64,000 bases of DNA, from assembly GCA_028282805.1 (NCBI GenBank), contig JANQHD010000030.1:36920-100919 (forward strand), read 5' to 3'. The DNA comes from Phycisphaeraceae bacterium (GTDB lineage: Bacteria; Planctomycetota; Phycisphaerae; Phycisphaerales; Zrk34). Under the pieces are notes generated by a model that ran no database searches, had not been told where the DNA came from, and saw only the letters and a list, made by a program, of their open reading frames with translations. Both the position numbers and the translations under genes were made by a program. Shown piece by piece: positions 26,415 through 35,248 of the stretch; positions within the stretch are counted from its first letter, which is position 1; every line of letters starts with the position of its first letter.

Positions 26415-27014
26415 TCAGTCGTCGTACCGCTGCCGTAGCGGGGGCGCCAGGCGGGTCATGATGAGCATGCGCTCGAAGAGGTCGACCCACTCGCCCTGCT
26501 CTGCGGCCAGCTCTTCGACCGGCGTCTCGGCATAAGGCACGGCACAGGCGGCGCCGACTTCGTTTTCGAGTTTCTTGCGGTAGACGGTCAGCAGCCGGTC
26601 GCCGAACCGGCCGACCTCGTGCAGGTCTTCGGTGAGAAACACGACCACCGGCACACGCATCGCCCCGAGCACGCGCAGCTCGTCGGTCAGCTCCGGCATC
26701 ACGTCACGGTCGATGCAGTGCAGCTCGACGCCGGCGTCGGCCGCGTCGACGATCCGCTTGACCATCGGGCCCTGGCGGACACAGTCGCCGCACCACACGC
26801 CCGAGTACAGCAGCACGTGCAGCTTGCGGCCGTAACCGGTGAGGCGCTCTTTCTGCTCATCGGTCAGCGCGGGCAGCTTCGCGGCGAAGTCGCGCCAGTT
26901 CTGCGCTTTGGCGGGCTCGGAGTTGGCGAGGTAAGTGTCGTAATCGTCGGCGCGGTCGAGCACGCCCTGCCAGAAGTCGCTGCGTTTGTCGTAGTATTTG
27001 GGTTTGTCGTTCAT
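26415..27014 (-). CDS. Thioredoxin-fold protein (WCGDC type)
   Basis: A 199-residue cytoplasmic protein. After a helical N-terminal 65 residues comes a thioredoxin fold with SGVWCGDCVRQGP (near residue 75), then CIDRDVMPELTDELRVLG and the cis-Pro RVPVVVFLTED. WCGDC is characteristic of the thioredoxin_9/YbbN-like stand-alone family of unknown partner. The C-terminal region is helical. It has no signal peptide, unlike the other thioredoxin-fold gene here. No strong SD or TANNNT box precedes the ATG. Confidence 0.85.
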   Translation of the reverse strand: MNDKPKYYDKRSDFWQGVLDRADDYDTYLANSEPAKAQNWRDFAAKLPALTDEQKERLTGYGRKLHVLLYSGVWCGDCVRQGPMVKRIVDAADAGVELHCIDRDVMPELTDELRVLGAMRVPVVVFLTEDLHEVGRFGDRLLTVYRKKLENEVGAACAVPYAETPVEELAAEQGEWVDLFERMLIMTRLAPPLRQRYDD

Positions 27015-27051
27015 GTGCGGTTGGATGCGGGCCGCGCAACGGAGTTACACA

Positions 27052-27810
27052 TCAGTGCCCTTCCGGCAACGGCTCGCAGCGCGTCGGCTCGTCATCGATC
27101 AACGGGTTGTGCCGGGGGAATCGGCCCTGGTGGAGCGTGCGCAGGCGCCGGCGGAGCGTCATCTGCAAGGCTTCGATCTCACCGAACAAACGCGCGATGG
27201 CCTCGTCGGGCTTGAGCGAGAGCAGCTCGTCGGCTTCGATCGGTTCGCCGTAGATCGCGCCGGTGCGGGCTGAGTGCGTGGGCTTGCCGCCGATGGGCCA
27301 GGCGTCGAAACAGCCCTCGATGGCCATCGGCACCACGGTCGGTTTCGCCCGGCGGATCAGCAGCATCACGCCTTGCTCGAACGATTTGAGCGAGCCGTCG
27401 GGCGAACGGCTGCCCTCGGGGAAGACCATCATGAGGTGGCCGGCCTTGAGGTGGCCGATCGCCTGGCGGAGGCTTTTGACGTCGGCGGCTTGCTGGTCGA
27501 TGGGGAACGCGTTGAGCGATTCGATGAACCAGCCGAACACCGGGTTGCGGAACAGCGTCTTGCGCGCCATGGGGTGGAAGTGTCGGCGGTCGATGCCCAC
27601 GCCCAGCGCGATCAGGTCGAGGTACGACTGGTGGTTGCACACCAGCAGCACGGGGCCGGCGTCGGGGATGTGGCGCACGCCCCACCAGCGGTGCTGGTAG
27701 AAGAACATGAGGATCAGCCACGAGATCACCCGCCACAGGCAGTCCCACCAGGGCAGCTTCCAGAAAGGCGCGCCGGGGTTCTTCGCTTTCCAACGACGCA
27801 GCCAACCCAT
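27052..27810 (-). CDS. plsC: 1-acyl-sn-glycerol-3-phosphate acyltransferase
   Basis: Membrane-bound acyltransferase that makes phosphatidic acid from lysophosphatidic acid. The 252-residue protein has an N-terminal hydrophobic segment (WRVISWLILMFFYQ). The four acyltransferase blocks follow: CNHQSYLD (NHxxxxD), FRNPVFGWFIE, VFPEGSRSPDG and VVPMAIEG. The ATG at 27810 overlaps the cmk stop (TGATG); a GTG 3 nt upstream is an alternative. Coupling with cmk is common in bacteria, so they form one transcription unit. Confidence 0.93.
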   Translation of the reverse strand: MGWLRRWKAKNPGAPFWKLPWWDCLWRVISWLILMFFYQHRWWGVRHIPDAGPVLLVCNHQSYLDLIALGVGIDRRHFHPMARKTLFRNPVFGWFIESLNAFPIDQQAADVKSLRQAIGHLKAGHLMMVFPEGSRSPDGSLKSFEQGVMLLIRRAKPTVVPMAIEGCFDAWPIGGKPTHSARTGAIYGEPIEADELLSLKPDEAIARLFGEIEALQMTLRRRLRTLHQGRFPRHNPLIDDEPTRCEPLPEGH

Positions 27811-28523
27811 CACGCGCCGCTCCCGGCGCCGGCCAGCGCCTCTTGCACACGCCGGTACAGCTCGTCGATCACCTCGTCGAGCGTCATGCCGGACGAGTCG
27901 ATGTGCTGCGCATCGTCGGGGCAGATCAACGGCCCGTCGCTGCGCGTCTTGTCGCGCTGGTCGCGGTAGACGATCTGCTCGAGGATCTTCTGCTCGTCGG
28001 CCTCCCTGCCGGCCTCGCGGAGTTGGTTGGCGCGCCGGCGGGCGCGCACCTCGGGGCTGGCGTCGAGGTAGAACTTGACCGTCGCGTCGCGGAACACGAC
28101 CGAGCCCTGGTCGCGGCCCTCGGTCACGAGGTTCGGGTGCTCGCCGCCGATCCAGCGCTGGGCGTGCACCAGGACGTGGCGCACGCGCGCATTGGCGGCG
28201 ATGTCGCTGACCGCGCGCGTCACGTCGCGGTCGCGCAGCCGGTGCGTGACGTCGACGCCGTCGACCTTCAGGCTCGGCGGGTCGTCGGACCAGTTGAAGC
28301 GGATGTTCAATTGCTCGGCGAGGTCGGCGACCTTGTCGTGGTCGGTCACGTCGAGCCCGGCCTCGAGGCTGGCCGCGGCCACGCCCCGGTACATCGCGCC
28401 GGTGTCGAGGAAGTCGGCGCCCAACCGCTCGGCCAGGCGTTTGGCAACGGAGCTCTTGCCTGCTCCGGCAGGGCCGTCGATGGTCACGATCATCCGCGGT
28501 TTGGGGCTTGGGTCTGCCATCAC
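27810..28523 (-). CDS. cmk: Cytidylate kinase
   Basis: Phosphorylates CMP and dCMP with ATP. The 237-residue protein has the P-loop GPAGAGKSSVAKRL, the FLDTGAMYRG CMP-binding segment, TEGRDQGSVVF and a lid region (RRRANQLRE, YRDQRDKTR). The start is set at GTG 28523 because TAACCT ends 7 nt before it; the ATG at 28520 directly follows and differs by one residue. It is followed by plsC with overlapping codons. It diverges from the FKBP gene. Confidence 0.96.
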   Translation of the reverse strand: MMADPSPKPRMIVTIDGPAGAGKSSVAKRLAERLGADFLDTGAMYRGVAAASLEAGLDVTDHDKVADLAEQLNIRFNWSDDPPSLKVDGVDVTHRLRDRDVTRAVSDIAANARVRHVLVHAQRWIGGEHPNLVTEGRDQGSVVFRDATVKFYLDASPEVRARRRANQLREAGREADEQKILEQIVYRDQRDKTRSDGPLICPDDAQHIDSSGMTLDEVIDELYRRVQEALAGAGSGA

Positions 28524-28530
28524 ACGCGAC

Positions 28531-28536
28531 AGGTTA
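28531..28536 (-). promoter_or_regulatory. Candidate leaderless -10 box for cmk
   Basis: TAACCT on the minus strand ends 7 nt before the GTG at 28523. It is a weaker match than the others. Confidence 0.3.
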
Positions 28537-28706
28537 GCTCAGGGGTGCGATGGTTGCTAGGGCCGGGCGCGTGGCGAGCGGTTGTGTTATGATGCCCGGT
28601 CCGCGCCGGCGCGTGCCGTCGCTTACGCACGCCCGGCCCCCGGAATCGCCGGCCCCCAAAACCCCCGGCATTGCGGAACCCCCCGCAGCCAACCCCGGAG
28701 TAAATC

Positions 28707-29549
28707 ATGCCCAAGTCGATTGTTCTCGCCGTGCTGGTCGCCGTGGTGGCGATCGTTGGCATCACCATCGCCCAGACCACGCAGCCGGCGACCGAGAGCG
28801 CCGCGGATAGCCCCGCAGCCGAAGCGCCCACCACGCAGCCCGCCGCCGAGGCCGCGGGTGAAACGGTCGCGGAAGCCGCCGCCGAAGCGAAGCCCGAGTC
28901 GAAGTTCACCGCCAAGCAGGACGCCAGCTACGCGCTGGGCGTGATGATCGGCTTCTCCGCGATGCGCCAGCAGATGCCGGTGTACATGGACCTCGACGAA
29001 GAGCATCTTCAAGCCGGCCTGTCCGACATCATCAACGACAAAGAACTGCGCATCGAAAACCAGCAGATCATGGCCGCGCTGCAGGGCTACCTGATGAAGT
29101 GGATCACCGAGACCACCGAGAAGAACAAGGCCGAGGGCGAGAAGTTCTTCGCCAAGAACGGCAAGCGCGCCGGCGTGATCACCACCGAGTCGGGCCTTCA
29201 GTACGAGGTCGTCAAGGAAGGCGCCGGCGCCACGCCCAAGCCGACCGACATCGTCACCGTGAATTACAAGGGCACGCTGCTGAGCGGCGAGGTGTTCGAC
29301 TCCTCCGAACGCCACGGCGCGCCCGCCGAGTTCCCCATCAACCAGGTCATCACCGGTTGGACCGAGGGCCTGCAATTGATGAAGGAAGGCGGCAAGATAA
29401 AGCTGTACGTGCCCGGCAAGCTGGCTTACGCCGAGCGCCCCGATCGCCCCGGCGGCCCGTTCGCCACGCTCATTTTCGAGGTCGAACTGCTGAAGGTCGC
29501 CGCGGCGCCGCCCGCGCCCGCGACGCTGCCGTTCCCCGCGCAGCCGTAA
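28707..29549 (+). CDS. FKBP-type peptidyl-prolyl isomerase, exported
   Basis: A 280-residue protein of the FkpA/Mip type. A hydrophobic signal (IVLAVLVAVVAIVGITIAQ) is followed by an Ala/Glu/Thr/Pro linker, a helical dimerisation domain (residues 70-150, FTAKQDASYALGVMIGFS) and an FKBP domain (VTVNYKGTLLSGEVFDSS, INQVITGWTEGLQLMKEGG, ATLIFEVELLKV). It helps fold exported proteins. The Tyr and Trp of the FKBP pocket are present. An SD-like GGAG precedes the ATG, and a strong terminator follows. Confidence 0.93.
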   Translation: MPKSIVLAVLVAVVAIVGITIAQTTQPATESAADSPAAEAPTTQPAAEAAGETVAEAAAEAKPESKFTAKQDASYALGVMIGFSAMRQQMPVYMDLDEEHLQAGLSDIINDKELRIENQQIMAALQGYLMKWITETTEKNKAEGEKFFAKNGKRAGVITTESGLQYEVVKEGAGATPKPTDIVTVNYKGTLLSGEVFDSSERHGAPAEFPINQVITGWTEGLQLMKEGGKIKLYVPGKLAYAERPDRPGGPFATLIFEVELLKVAAAPPAPATLPFPAQP

Positions 29550-29577
29550 ACGCACGGGCGCCGCAACACAAACCAAA

Positions 29578-29607
29578 GCCCACGCTCGGCCGAGCGTGGG
29601 CTTTTTT
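29578..29607 (+). terminator. Rho-independent terminator between convergent genes
   Basis: A perfect 12-bp palindromic stem GCCCACGCTCGG/CCGAGCGTGGGC followed by six T. It sits 28 nt after the FKBP stop and directly at the stop of the converging kinase gene; A residues on the left make it partly bidirectional. Confidence 0.9.
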
Positions 29608-31154
29608 CATGGCGCAACGTGTTCGGCCGCACGCGTCCGGCCGGTGAGTTCGGCTTGCTCATCCGTGTCAAAAAACACCGCCGCGCCCGCGGGGATCAGC
29701 CAGCCGCGCTCGTCGTCGACCGAAAAATACAACCGCCCCTGCCGGTGCGCGACGAACCGGCCGCCCTGCGGGTCGACCTTGCCGTGCCAGCTGAACGGCG
29801 GCGTGTCGAAATACGCGCCCGACATGGTCGCGCCCTGTGACAGTTGGCCGTACTGCTGTGGCGCATCGGGGAAACGGTCGGCGAAGTCGTTCTCGCTGCG
29901 CACCGGGGGCGTGGTGTGGGTTCGGTAATACCACCAGCCCAGCGCCACGCCGATCAGCACCGCGCCCACCGCGGCAACCAGCGCCGCCCGGCTGCGCCAC
30001 CACGGGCTGCGCACCACCGAGCCGAGTTGCATCGTCGCGCCGCCCGCGGTGACCTGGCCCGTCGACGGGTCGATCACGACCAGGCGTGAACCGAAGTGCG
30101 TGCCGAGGTTCGATTGTTCACCCGCCTGCGTGTACCCGAGCGGCAGGCCGAGTTCGTCGGGGTTGACGCCGATGGTTTCGGCGCGGAGCGCCGCCGACAG
30201 CTCGCCCGCGCTCGGCCGCTCGGCCGGGTCGAGCGCCATGGCGCGCCGTATCAATGACGCCAACGACTCGGGGCATTCACCGCAAACCCGCCGCGCGTCG
30301 GGCCGCTCGGCCTTGAGGTGCTGCCTGAGGATCGCCTTGACCGACTTGCCGTCGTACGGCGAGCGGCCGGCCAGCGCGTAGTAGAGCGTCACGCCGAGGC
30401 TGTACACGTCGACCGCCGGCGTGGGCGTGTGGCGTTGCACGACCTCGGGCGACATGAAGCGCGGCGTGCCGACCGACAGGTTGGTAAAGTCGAACGGGTC
30501 GTTCGGGTCTTCCACGCGCACCAAGCCGAAGTCCACCAGCTTGCACCGGCCGGTGCGGGTGAGCATGAGGTTGGCGGGCTTGATGTCGCGGTGGATCACG
30601 CCCGCCTGGTGCGCGGCGGCGAGGCCCGCGGCGGCGTCGGCGATGATCGACGCGGCGCGCGGCGGCGAGAGCGGGCCGCCCGCCTTGATTACGTCGCGCA
30701 GCGAACCGCCTTCAAGGTATTCCGTGGCGATGTACCACCAGCCGTCGTGTTCGTTGATCTCGTAGACGCGCGCGATGTTCGGGTGATCGACCGCCGCCGC
30801 CGCGCGCGCCTCGCGCAAAAACTGGTCGACCGCCTTGGCCGCGTCCATGCCTTCGATCTTCTTGCGCAGCACCTTCAGCGCCACGATCCGACCCAGGTGC
30901 TTGTCCTCCGCCTGGATCACCATGCCCATCGTGCCCTGGCCGAGCAAACGCATCAGCCGAAACCGCCCCAGGCACTTGCCGACCCACGCCGGCTGATGCG
31001 ACGCGGGCGCGGCGGGCTCGAGTGGTTCCATCGCTTCGATGACCGTCGTCGCCTCGCCGGTCTCGTCGGTGACGTCCAGCTCGAGGCCGACGAGCGAAGC
31101 TTCGAAAAGCTCCTCGTCCTCCAGCCCGACCACCTCGGTGCCCGGTTCACCCAT
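29607..31154 (-). CDS. Membrane Ser/Thr protein kinase (Pkn type)
   Basis: A 515-residue protein with a Hanks-type kinase at about residues 60-320: GQGTMGMV P-loop, VALKVLRK, VIHRDIKPANL, DFGLV and GTPRFMSPEVV. Then come one membrane helix (AALVAAVGAVLIGVALGWW, near 405) and a roughly 90-residue extracytoplasmic end. The last part (VFFDTDEQAELTGRTRA) resembles the close of an Ada-type zinc domain, but no Cys residues are present. It would sense envelope cues and phosphorylate cytoplasmic partners. The ATG at 31154 overlaps the upstream gene's stop by 8 nt; a GTG at 31172 is an alternative. Confidence 0.92.
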   Translation of the reverse strand: MGEPGTEVVGLEDEELFEASLVGLELDVTDETGEATTVIEAMEPLEPAAPASHQPAWVGKCLGRFRLMRLLGQGTMGMVIQAEDKHLGRIVALKVLRKKIEGMDAAKAVDQFLREARAAAAVDHPNIARVYEINEHDGWWYIATEYLEGGSLRDVIKAGGPLSPPRAASIIADAAAGLAAAHQAGVIHRDIKPANLMLTRTGRCKLVDFGLVRVEDPNDPFDFTNLSVGTPRFMSPEVVQRHTPTPAVDVYSLGVTLYYALAGRSPYDGKSVKAILRQHLKAERPDARRVCGECPESLASLIRRAMALDPAERPSAGELSAALRAETIGVNPDELGLPLGYTQAGEQSNLGTHFGSRLVVIDPSTGQVTAGGATMQLGSVVRSPWWRSRAALVAAVGAVLIGVALGWWYYRTHTTPPVRSENDFADRFPDAPQQYGQLSQGATMSGAYFDTPPFSWHGKVDPQGGRFVAHRQGRLYFSVDDERGWLIPAGAAVFFDTDEQAELTGRTRAAEHVAP

Positions 31155-32292
31155 CGCCCGCACCGCCTTCACGGGGCACCTGCGTGAAGTACATCAGCGT
31201 CACCACGCTCTGCCGCGCCGCCCGGCCCTCGCTCACGTCGCCCTCGTCGCTGCCGATCGCGATCAACGGCCCCTCGCCCACGCGGCACACCGCCTCGAGG
31301 TTCAGGTCCGGCGCCGTCGCCACCCGCACCGGCGCATCGGCCTTGTGACCCGACCACCAGAACAACGCCGAGTCCAAATTGTTCGGCGGGTACGGCTGGC
31401 TGTCGTCGAGCTTCGGGCCGTTCGACTTCGCGGCCGTGATGAGGTAGCCGTGCGTCACCGGGTCCCAGCACATGCCCGACAACCCGCGCCCGCCCAGGTC
31501 AAGCCGGAACAGGTCGATCACGCGCAACGCGTCGCGCTCGTTGTGCACAAAAGCCCGCTGCGCGCCCTCGACCACGAACAGCATCGCGTGCCCGCCCGCG
31601 AGCGGGTTGCGCAAGCCGCAGATCAACCGGTCGCCCCGGTTCGGCACGACCGCCATCGCCTCGACGTTCGCCCAGCGCACCGTGTTGCGGTTTTTCTCCG
31701 TCGTGTACGCGGCGTATTCCGCCACCCGCAGCGCCTTGAAGTGTTCGTCGAGCGACTGTCGGATCGGCGAAAGCGTTTGCACACGCGCGGTGCTCGCGAC
31801 CGGCAGGCCGGCCTCGTCCAACCGCACGCTCAGCGCGTGGCGGCGCATCGGGTCGGGCTCGCCGAGCGGGTCGTTGCTCATCGAGCAGATCGCCACCGCG
31901 CTGAACCCGCCTCGCTCGCCGCGCGGCAGCAGCGTGATCGCTTCGAGGTCGCCCAGCGCCAGCTTCTCGTTGGTGACCACCACGTGGTGCGTCGGCTCGC
32001 CGATGGTGGCGGTGGCCGTGTCGATCGGCACGCTGAACAGCACGTGCCGGTGGCGGTCGGAGGTCATCAGCAGGCGGCCGCCCGCCCACGCCAAACCGCT
32101 GCACTCCAAGGGGCGCGGCCGCGGGTCCTGCGGGTGGTTCGACGTGATCAAACGCACCGTCACGTCACGCTGCGCCACGACCGGCGGGTCGACCACGCCG
32201 AAGCGGATCGTCGCCACCTCACCGAGCGCTTGACAAGCGAGCGACACACACACCAGGCCAACGGCACACCGAAATAGTTGGCGTTTACACAT
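31147..32292 (-). CDS. Exported protein, probable beta-propeller, unknown function
   Basis: A 381-residue precursor with a signal peptide (LFRCAVGLVCVSLACQALG). The mature part has repeated strand-rich units such as LECSGLAWAGGRLLMTSD, ALGDLEAITLLPRG and LSGMCWDPVTHGYLITA, in the manner of phytase-like or DUF3616-like propellers. Family not certain. A TATAAT about 14 nt upstream of an AAGGA ribosome site gives a clear start. It overlaps the kinase gene downstream and is thus probably in one transcript with it. Confidence 0.75.
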   Translation of the reverse strand: MCKRQLFRCAVGLVCVSLACQALGEVATIRFGVVDPPVVAQRDVTVRLITSNHPQDPRPRPLECSGLAWAGGRLLMTSDRHRHVLFSVPIDTATATIGEPTHHVVVTNEKLALGDLEAITLLPRGERGGFSAVAICSMSNDPLGEPDPMRRHALSVRLDEAGLPVASTARVQTLSPIRQSLDEHFKALRVAEYAAYTTEKNRNTVRWANVEAMAVVPNRGDRLICGLRNPLAGGHAMLFVVEGAQRAFVHNERDALRVIDLFRLDLGGRGLSGMCWDPVTHGYLITAAKSNGPKLDDSQPYPPNNLDSALFWWSGHKADAPVRVATAPDLNLEAVCRVGEGPLIAIGSDEGDVSEGRAARQSVVTLMYFTQVPREGGAGDG

Positions 32293-32370
32293 ATCCTTAC
32301 GCTGAATTATAACCCGATACCCAGCAGCGCACGAACAACAATTACCGAGATCGGCCGCGTCGCCACGCGA

Positions 32371-35139
32371 TCAACCCGGCGCGGCGTTCGCGGTGAAGTA
32401 AAACCGCACGCCCCCCGCGACCTTGCCGGGCGCCGGGTTCAATTGACCGCTCGGCCCTAGTTGCTCGGGCGCTTTGAACTTCGTGCCGATCGCAGGTATC
32501 GCGTGCAACACCGACACGTCGCCCGGCGGGTACGTCGAGTTGATGCGTTCGCCCTCGTCGTTGGTACCGACACGTACAAACGTCCCGCGTTGTTTCGGTG
32601 CGATCGTCACGTCAACCCCGCCCGCGCCGAGCGTCATCCAGTGCACGCCGGCGTAGTAACCCTTGAAGTGCGGGTAGTCAAACTCGTGGCTGGGCGTCAG
32701 TTCTTTGTACGTGTTCGACCAAAGCCCGAACCGCGTGCCGCGCATGCGGTTCTTCCAAACACGCCGCGGCCCCTGACCCAGCCAGCGCATGCTTTTCATC
32801 GACGACTCGGGCATCGAGAAGCTCACCCCGTGGTACGGCACTGCTTGGTCGAGTTGATACGCGTAGTCTAAATCCAGGCTGCCGTCGGCGTTCACCGTCC
32901 ACGCAAATCGCTCCAACCCCACCGCCGGCTCCACCTCGACCACGTAACGCCCACCCTTCGCAAAATGTCTGACCTTCGTGGTCTCCGCATTCGCATTGCC
33001 GCGATCAATTCCCGTGTACACCGGCCCTCCGCCAAATGGCACGGCCCTGCCATTCACGTGTACCGCTTCGAGCCTCCCCGTATGCGCATCGAAGGCGTAC
33101 GCGTTCGCGCCGCCCCTCACGCTGATCACACCACCCTTGGTAGCGGCTACGACCTCTGCCGGGTCTATGCCACGACTAGGCAGTGGTTTTGCCCACTTGG
33201 TCGGCCAGCACCACGTCCATATCTCGCGGCCTTCCCGGTCATACGCCGTCACACGCAACGCGTCGTACGTCTCCCAGTTGCCCGGCAACTCGAGCGACAA
33301 CTCGCCCTCGTCGTGCGGCGCAACATCGGGCCCGGCCAACTCACCGCCCGGGCCGGCATCCACCAGCCCCTTACCGAGCCGCACGCGCTGCAAAGCCCAC
33401 GCAAACCTGCACGTGTCGAGGTTGCGCATGTCGTACCCGTTGGTCAGCGGTATCGTTCCGTCGAAGCCCGCCGGCAGCCTGTCGAAGCCGATCTGCACCG
33501 GCGACCACACGTCCTTGATCGTGTAGTAGCTCGCTTCTTTTTCGTGGTGCGGGCCGACGATGCCGTCGGGCGCGTTGGTGTGCCACACGTCGATCGCCCC
33601 GCCGCGGTCGGTGCGTTCGATGCCCTCGTCAGCCAGCACCCACAAAAACCCACCCACACCGTTCGACCGGCTCGTGATCGCGCGCCAGTAACTCGCCAAG
33701 CTCGCGCCGTGCCCGCCGTCGTACAAGCCGTGCAAAAACTCTGTCGGCATCACCAGGTGCGGCGAGCCGAGCATGTTCTGCAACTTCCGCCAGTTCGGGT
33801 AATGGCCCGTGTGGTAGCCACCGAACGGCGACCACGGGTGCAAGACCGGCCGGCGCTGCGCATCCCACTTGTGGTAATCGCCGTCGACCTCCGCGTTCCA
33901 ACCGCCCTCGTTGCCGTTGGCCCACCACAGTATCGACGCGTGGTTCACGTCGCGCCGAACCAACTGGTAAACCAGCCGCCGCGCGGTCGGCGTGTCGATC
34001 GACGGCTTCTGCCACGTGCACAGCTCGTCCATCACGTACAAACCAAGCTCGTCGCACGCTTCGAGAAAGTGCTTGTCCGGCGAGTAGTGCGCACAGCGAA
34101 CCGCGTTCATGTTCATCGACTTGATCAGCTTCGCGTCCGCGTAGCTGTCCGCCCGGTCGAGTGCCCGCCCCGACTCCGGCCGAAAGCAGTGCCGGTTGAC
34201 GCCCTTGATGAACACACGCTTGCCGTTGACGAACAACCCCTCGCCCTTGCGGTGCTCGACGGTGCGAAACCCGACCCGCTCGGTGATCGCGTGCACGGCC
34301 TTACCCCCCTGCCGCAACTCGAGCTTAAGCAGGTACAGGTTCGGGTTTTCCGCCGACCACGGCTCGACCCCGCGCACGCGCGTGCTCAGCGTCACCACCG
34401 ACTCACCACCAATACCCTGCGAGAACGCTTCACCCAGCGGCTTGCCGCTTAGCGTCGTCACCCGCCCCACCACGCGCTCCGCGCCGTCGAGGTGTTCGAG
34501 GTAAACCTTGACCGACAGCGTGCCGTCGGCCTTCGCATCGACCGCGCACCAGTCGATGAACTGCGCCGGCAGCACCTCCAGCCACACCGGCCGGTAAATA
34601 CCGCCGAACGTCCAGTAGTCGCTGTTGCGTTCCGCCCGCTCGAGCCGCTCGTTCGTCGAGTCCTTGCTCACGTGCACGTCGAGCTGATTGACCTGCCCGA
34701 GCTTGACCTTGTCGGTAATGTCGTAGTGAAAACGATAAAAACCACCTTGGTGCGTCGGGCCGGCTTGTTGGCCGTTGACGTGCACGGTGGTGTCGGTCAT
34801 CACGCCATCGAACACGACCCGCACGCGCCGCCCGGCCCAGTCGGTGGGCGCCTCGAACGTGCGGCGGTAGTGGCCGTCTTCCTTGTGCTTGTCTTCGAGC
34901 TTGACCGAGCCGTAGTCGTAGTCGCCGAAGCCGTGCTGCTCCCACTGCGAGGGCACGGGGATCGTCGACCACCGCCCCGCCTTGCGCCCGTCGCTGACCT
35001 TGAATTGCCAATCGACCGCGTCGGCGGGCCCCTTGCCGCTGAGGTACAGCCGCTGCGTGGTCGTCGCGCCATCGGCGGCCAACTCGCCCACGCAACCAAA
35101 CAGCAACGGCACGCACAACATCATCGACAGCTTCGACAT
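32371..35139 (-). CDS. GH2-family glycoside hydrolase (beta-galactosidase-like)
   Basis: A 922-residue exported enzyme. The start MSKLSMMLCVPLLFGC holds a lipobox-like LFGC, so it may be a lipoprotein. Domain order is the sugar-binding jelly roll (residues 40-200, WQFKVSDGRKAGRW, VHVNGQQAG), the immunoglobulin-like domain, and the TIM barrel with GVNRHCFRPESG, WWANGNEGGW (acid/base Glu) and MPTEFLHGLYDGG (likely nucleophile Glu). A C-terminal beta-sandwich comparable to LacZ domain 5 follows (RWLGQGPRRVWKNR). It probably cleaves beta-linked galactose or related residues of algal polysaccharides. The GH4 gene lies next to it on the same strand. Confidence 0.9.
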   Translation of the reverse strand: MSKLSMMLCVPLLFGCVGELAADGATTTQRLYLSGKGPADAVDWQFKVSDGRKAGRWSTIPVPSQWEQHGFGDYDYGSVKLEDKHKEDGHYRRTFEAPTDWAGRRVRVVFDGVMTDTTVHVNGQQAGPTHQGGFYRFHYDITDKVKLGQVNQLDVHVSKDSTNERLERAERNSDYWTFGGIYRPVWLEVLPAQFIDWCAVDAKADGTLSVKVYLEHLDGAERVVGRVTTLSGKPLGEAFSQGIGGESVVTLSTRVRGVEPWSAENPNLYLLKLELRQGGKAVHAITERVGFRTVEHRKGEGLFVNGKRVFIKGVNRHCFRPESGRALDRADSYADAKLIKSMNMNAVRCAHYSPDKHFLEACDELGLYVMDELCTWQKPSIDTPTARRLVYQLVRRDVNHASILWWANGNEGGWNAEVDGDYHKWDAQRRPVLHPWSPFGGYHTGHYPNWRKLQNMLGSPHLVMPTEFLHGLYDGGHGASLASYWRAITSRSNGVGGFLWVLADEGIERTDRGGAIDVWHTNAPDGIVGPHHEKEASYYTIKDVWSPVQIGFDRLPAGFDGTIPLTNGYDMRNLDTCRFAWALQRVRLGKGLVDAGPGGELAGPDVAPHDEGELSLELPGNWETYDALRVTAYDREGREIWTWCWPTKWAKPLPSRGIDPAEVVAATKGGVISVRGGANAYAFDAHTGRLEAVHVNGRAVPFGGGPVYTGIDRGNANAETTKVRHFAKGGRYVVEVEPAVGLERFAWTVNADGSLDLDYAYQLDQAVPYHGVSFSMPESSMKSMRWLGQGPRRVWKNRMRGTRFGLWSNTYKELTPSHEFDYPHFKGYYAGVHWMTLGAGGVDVTIAPKQRGTFVRVGTNDEGERINSTYPPGDVSVLHAIPAIGTKFKAPEQLGPSGQLNPAPGKVAGGVRFYFTANAAPG

Positions 35140-35248
35140 CGCAACCTCGTTTCGAGCAAAAGCACAAGTATAAACGGCAGACGCACCCACAACCGCCCGC
35201 CTGACGACCTTGCGTCAAACCGCCGGCCGTGCGCCCGTTTTGCGAACC

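Noticed and set aside
29607..29840. Ada-type zinc domain at the end of the Ser/Thr kinase
   Set aside because: Only the final FF-DT-EQAE-TGR pattern matches and all metal-binding Cys are missing, so I mention it as a resemblance and not as a domain call.
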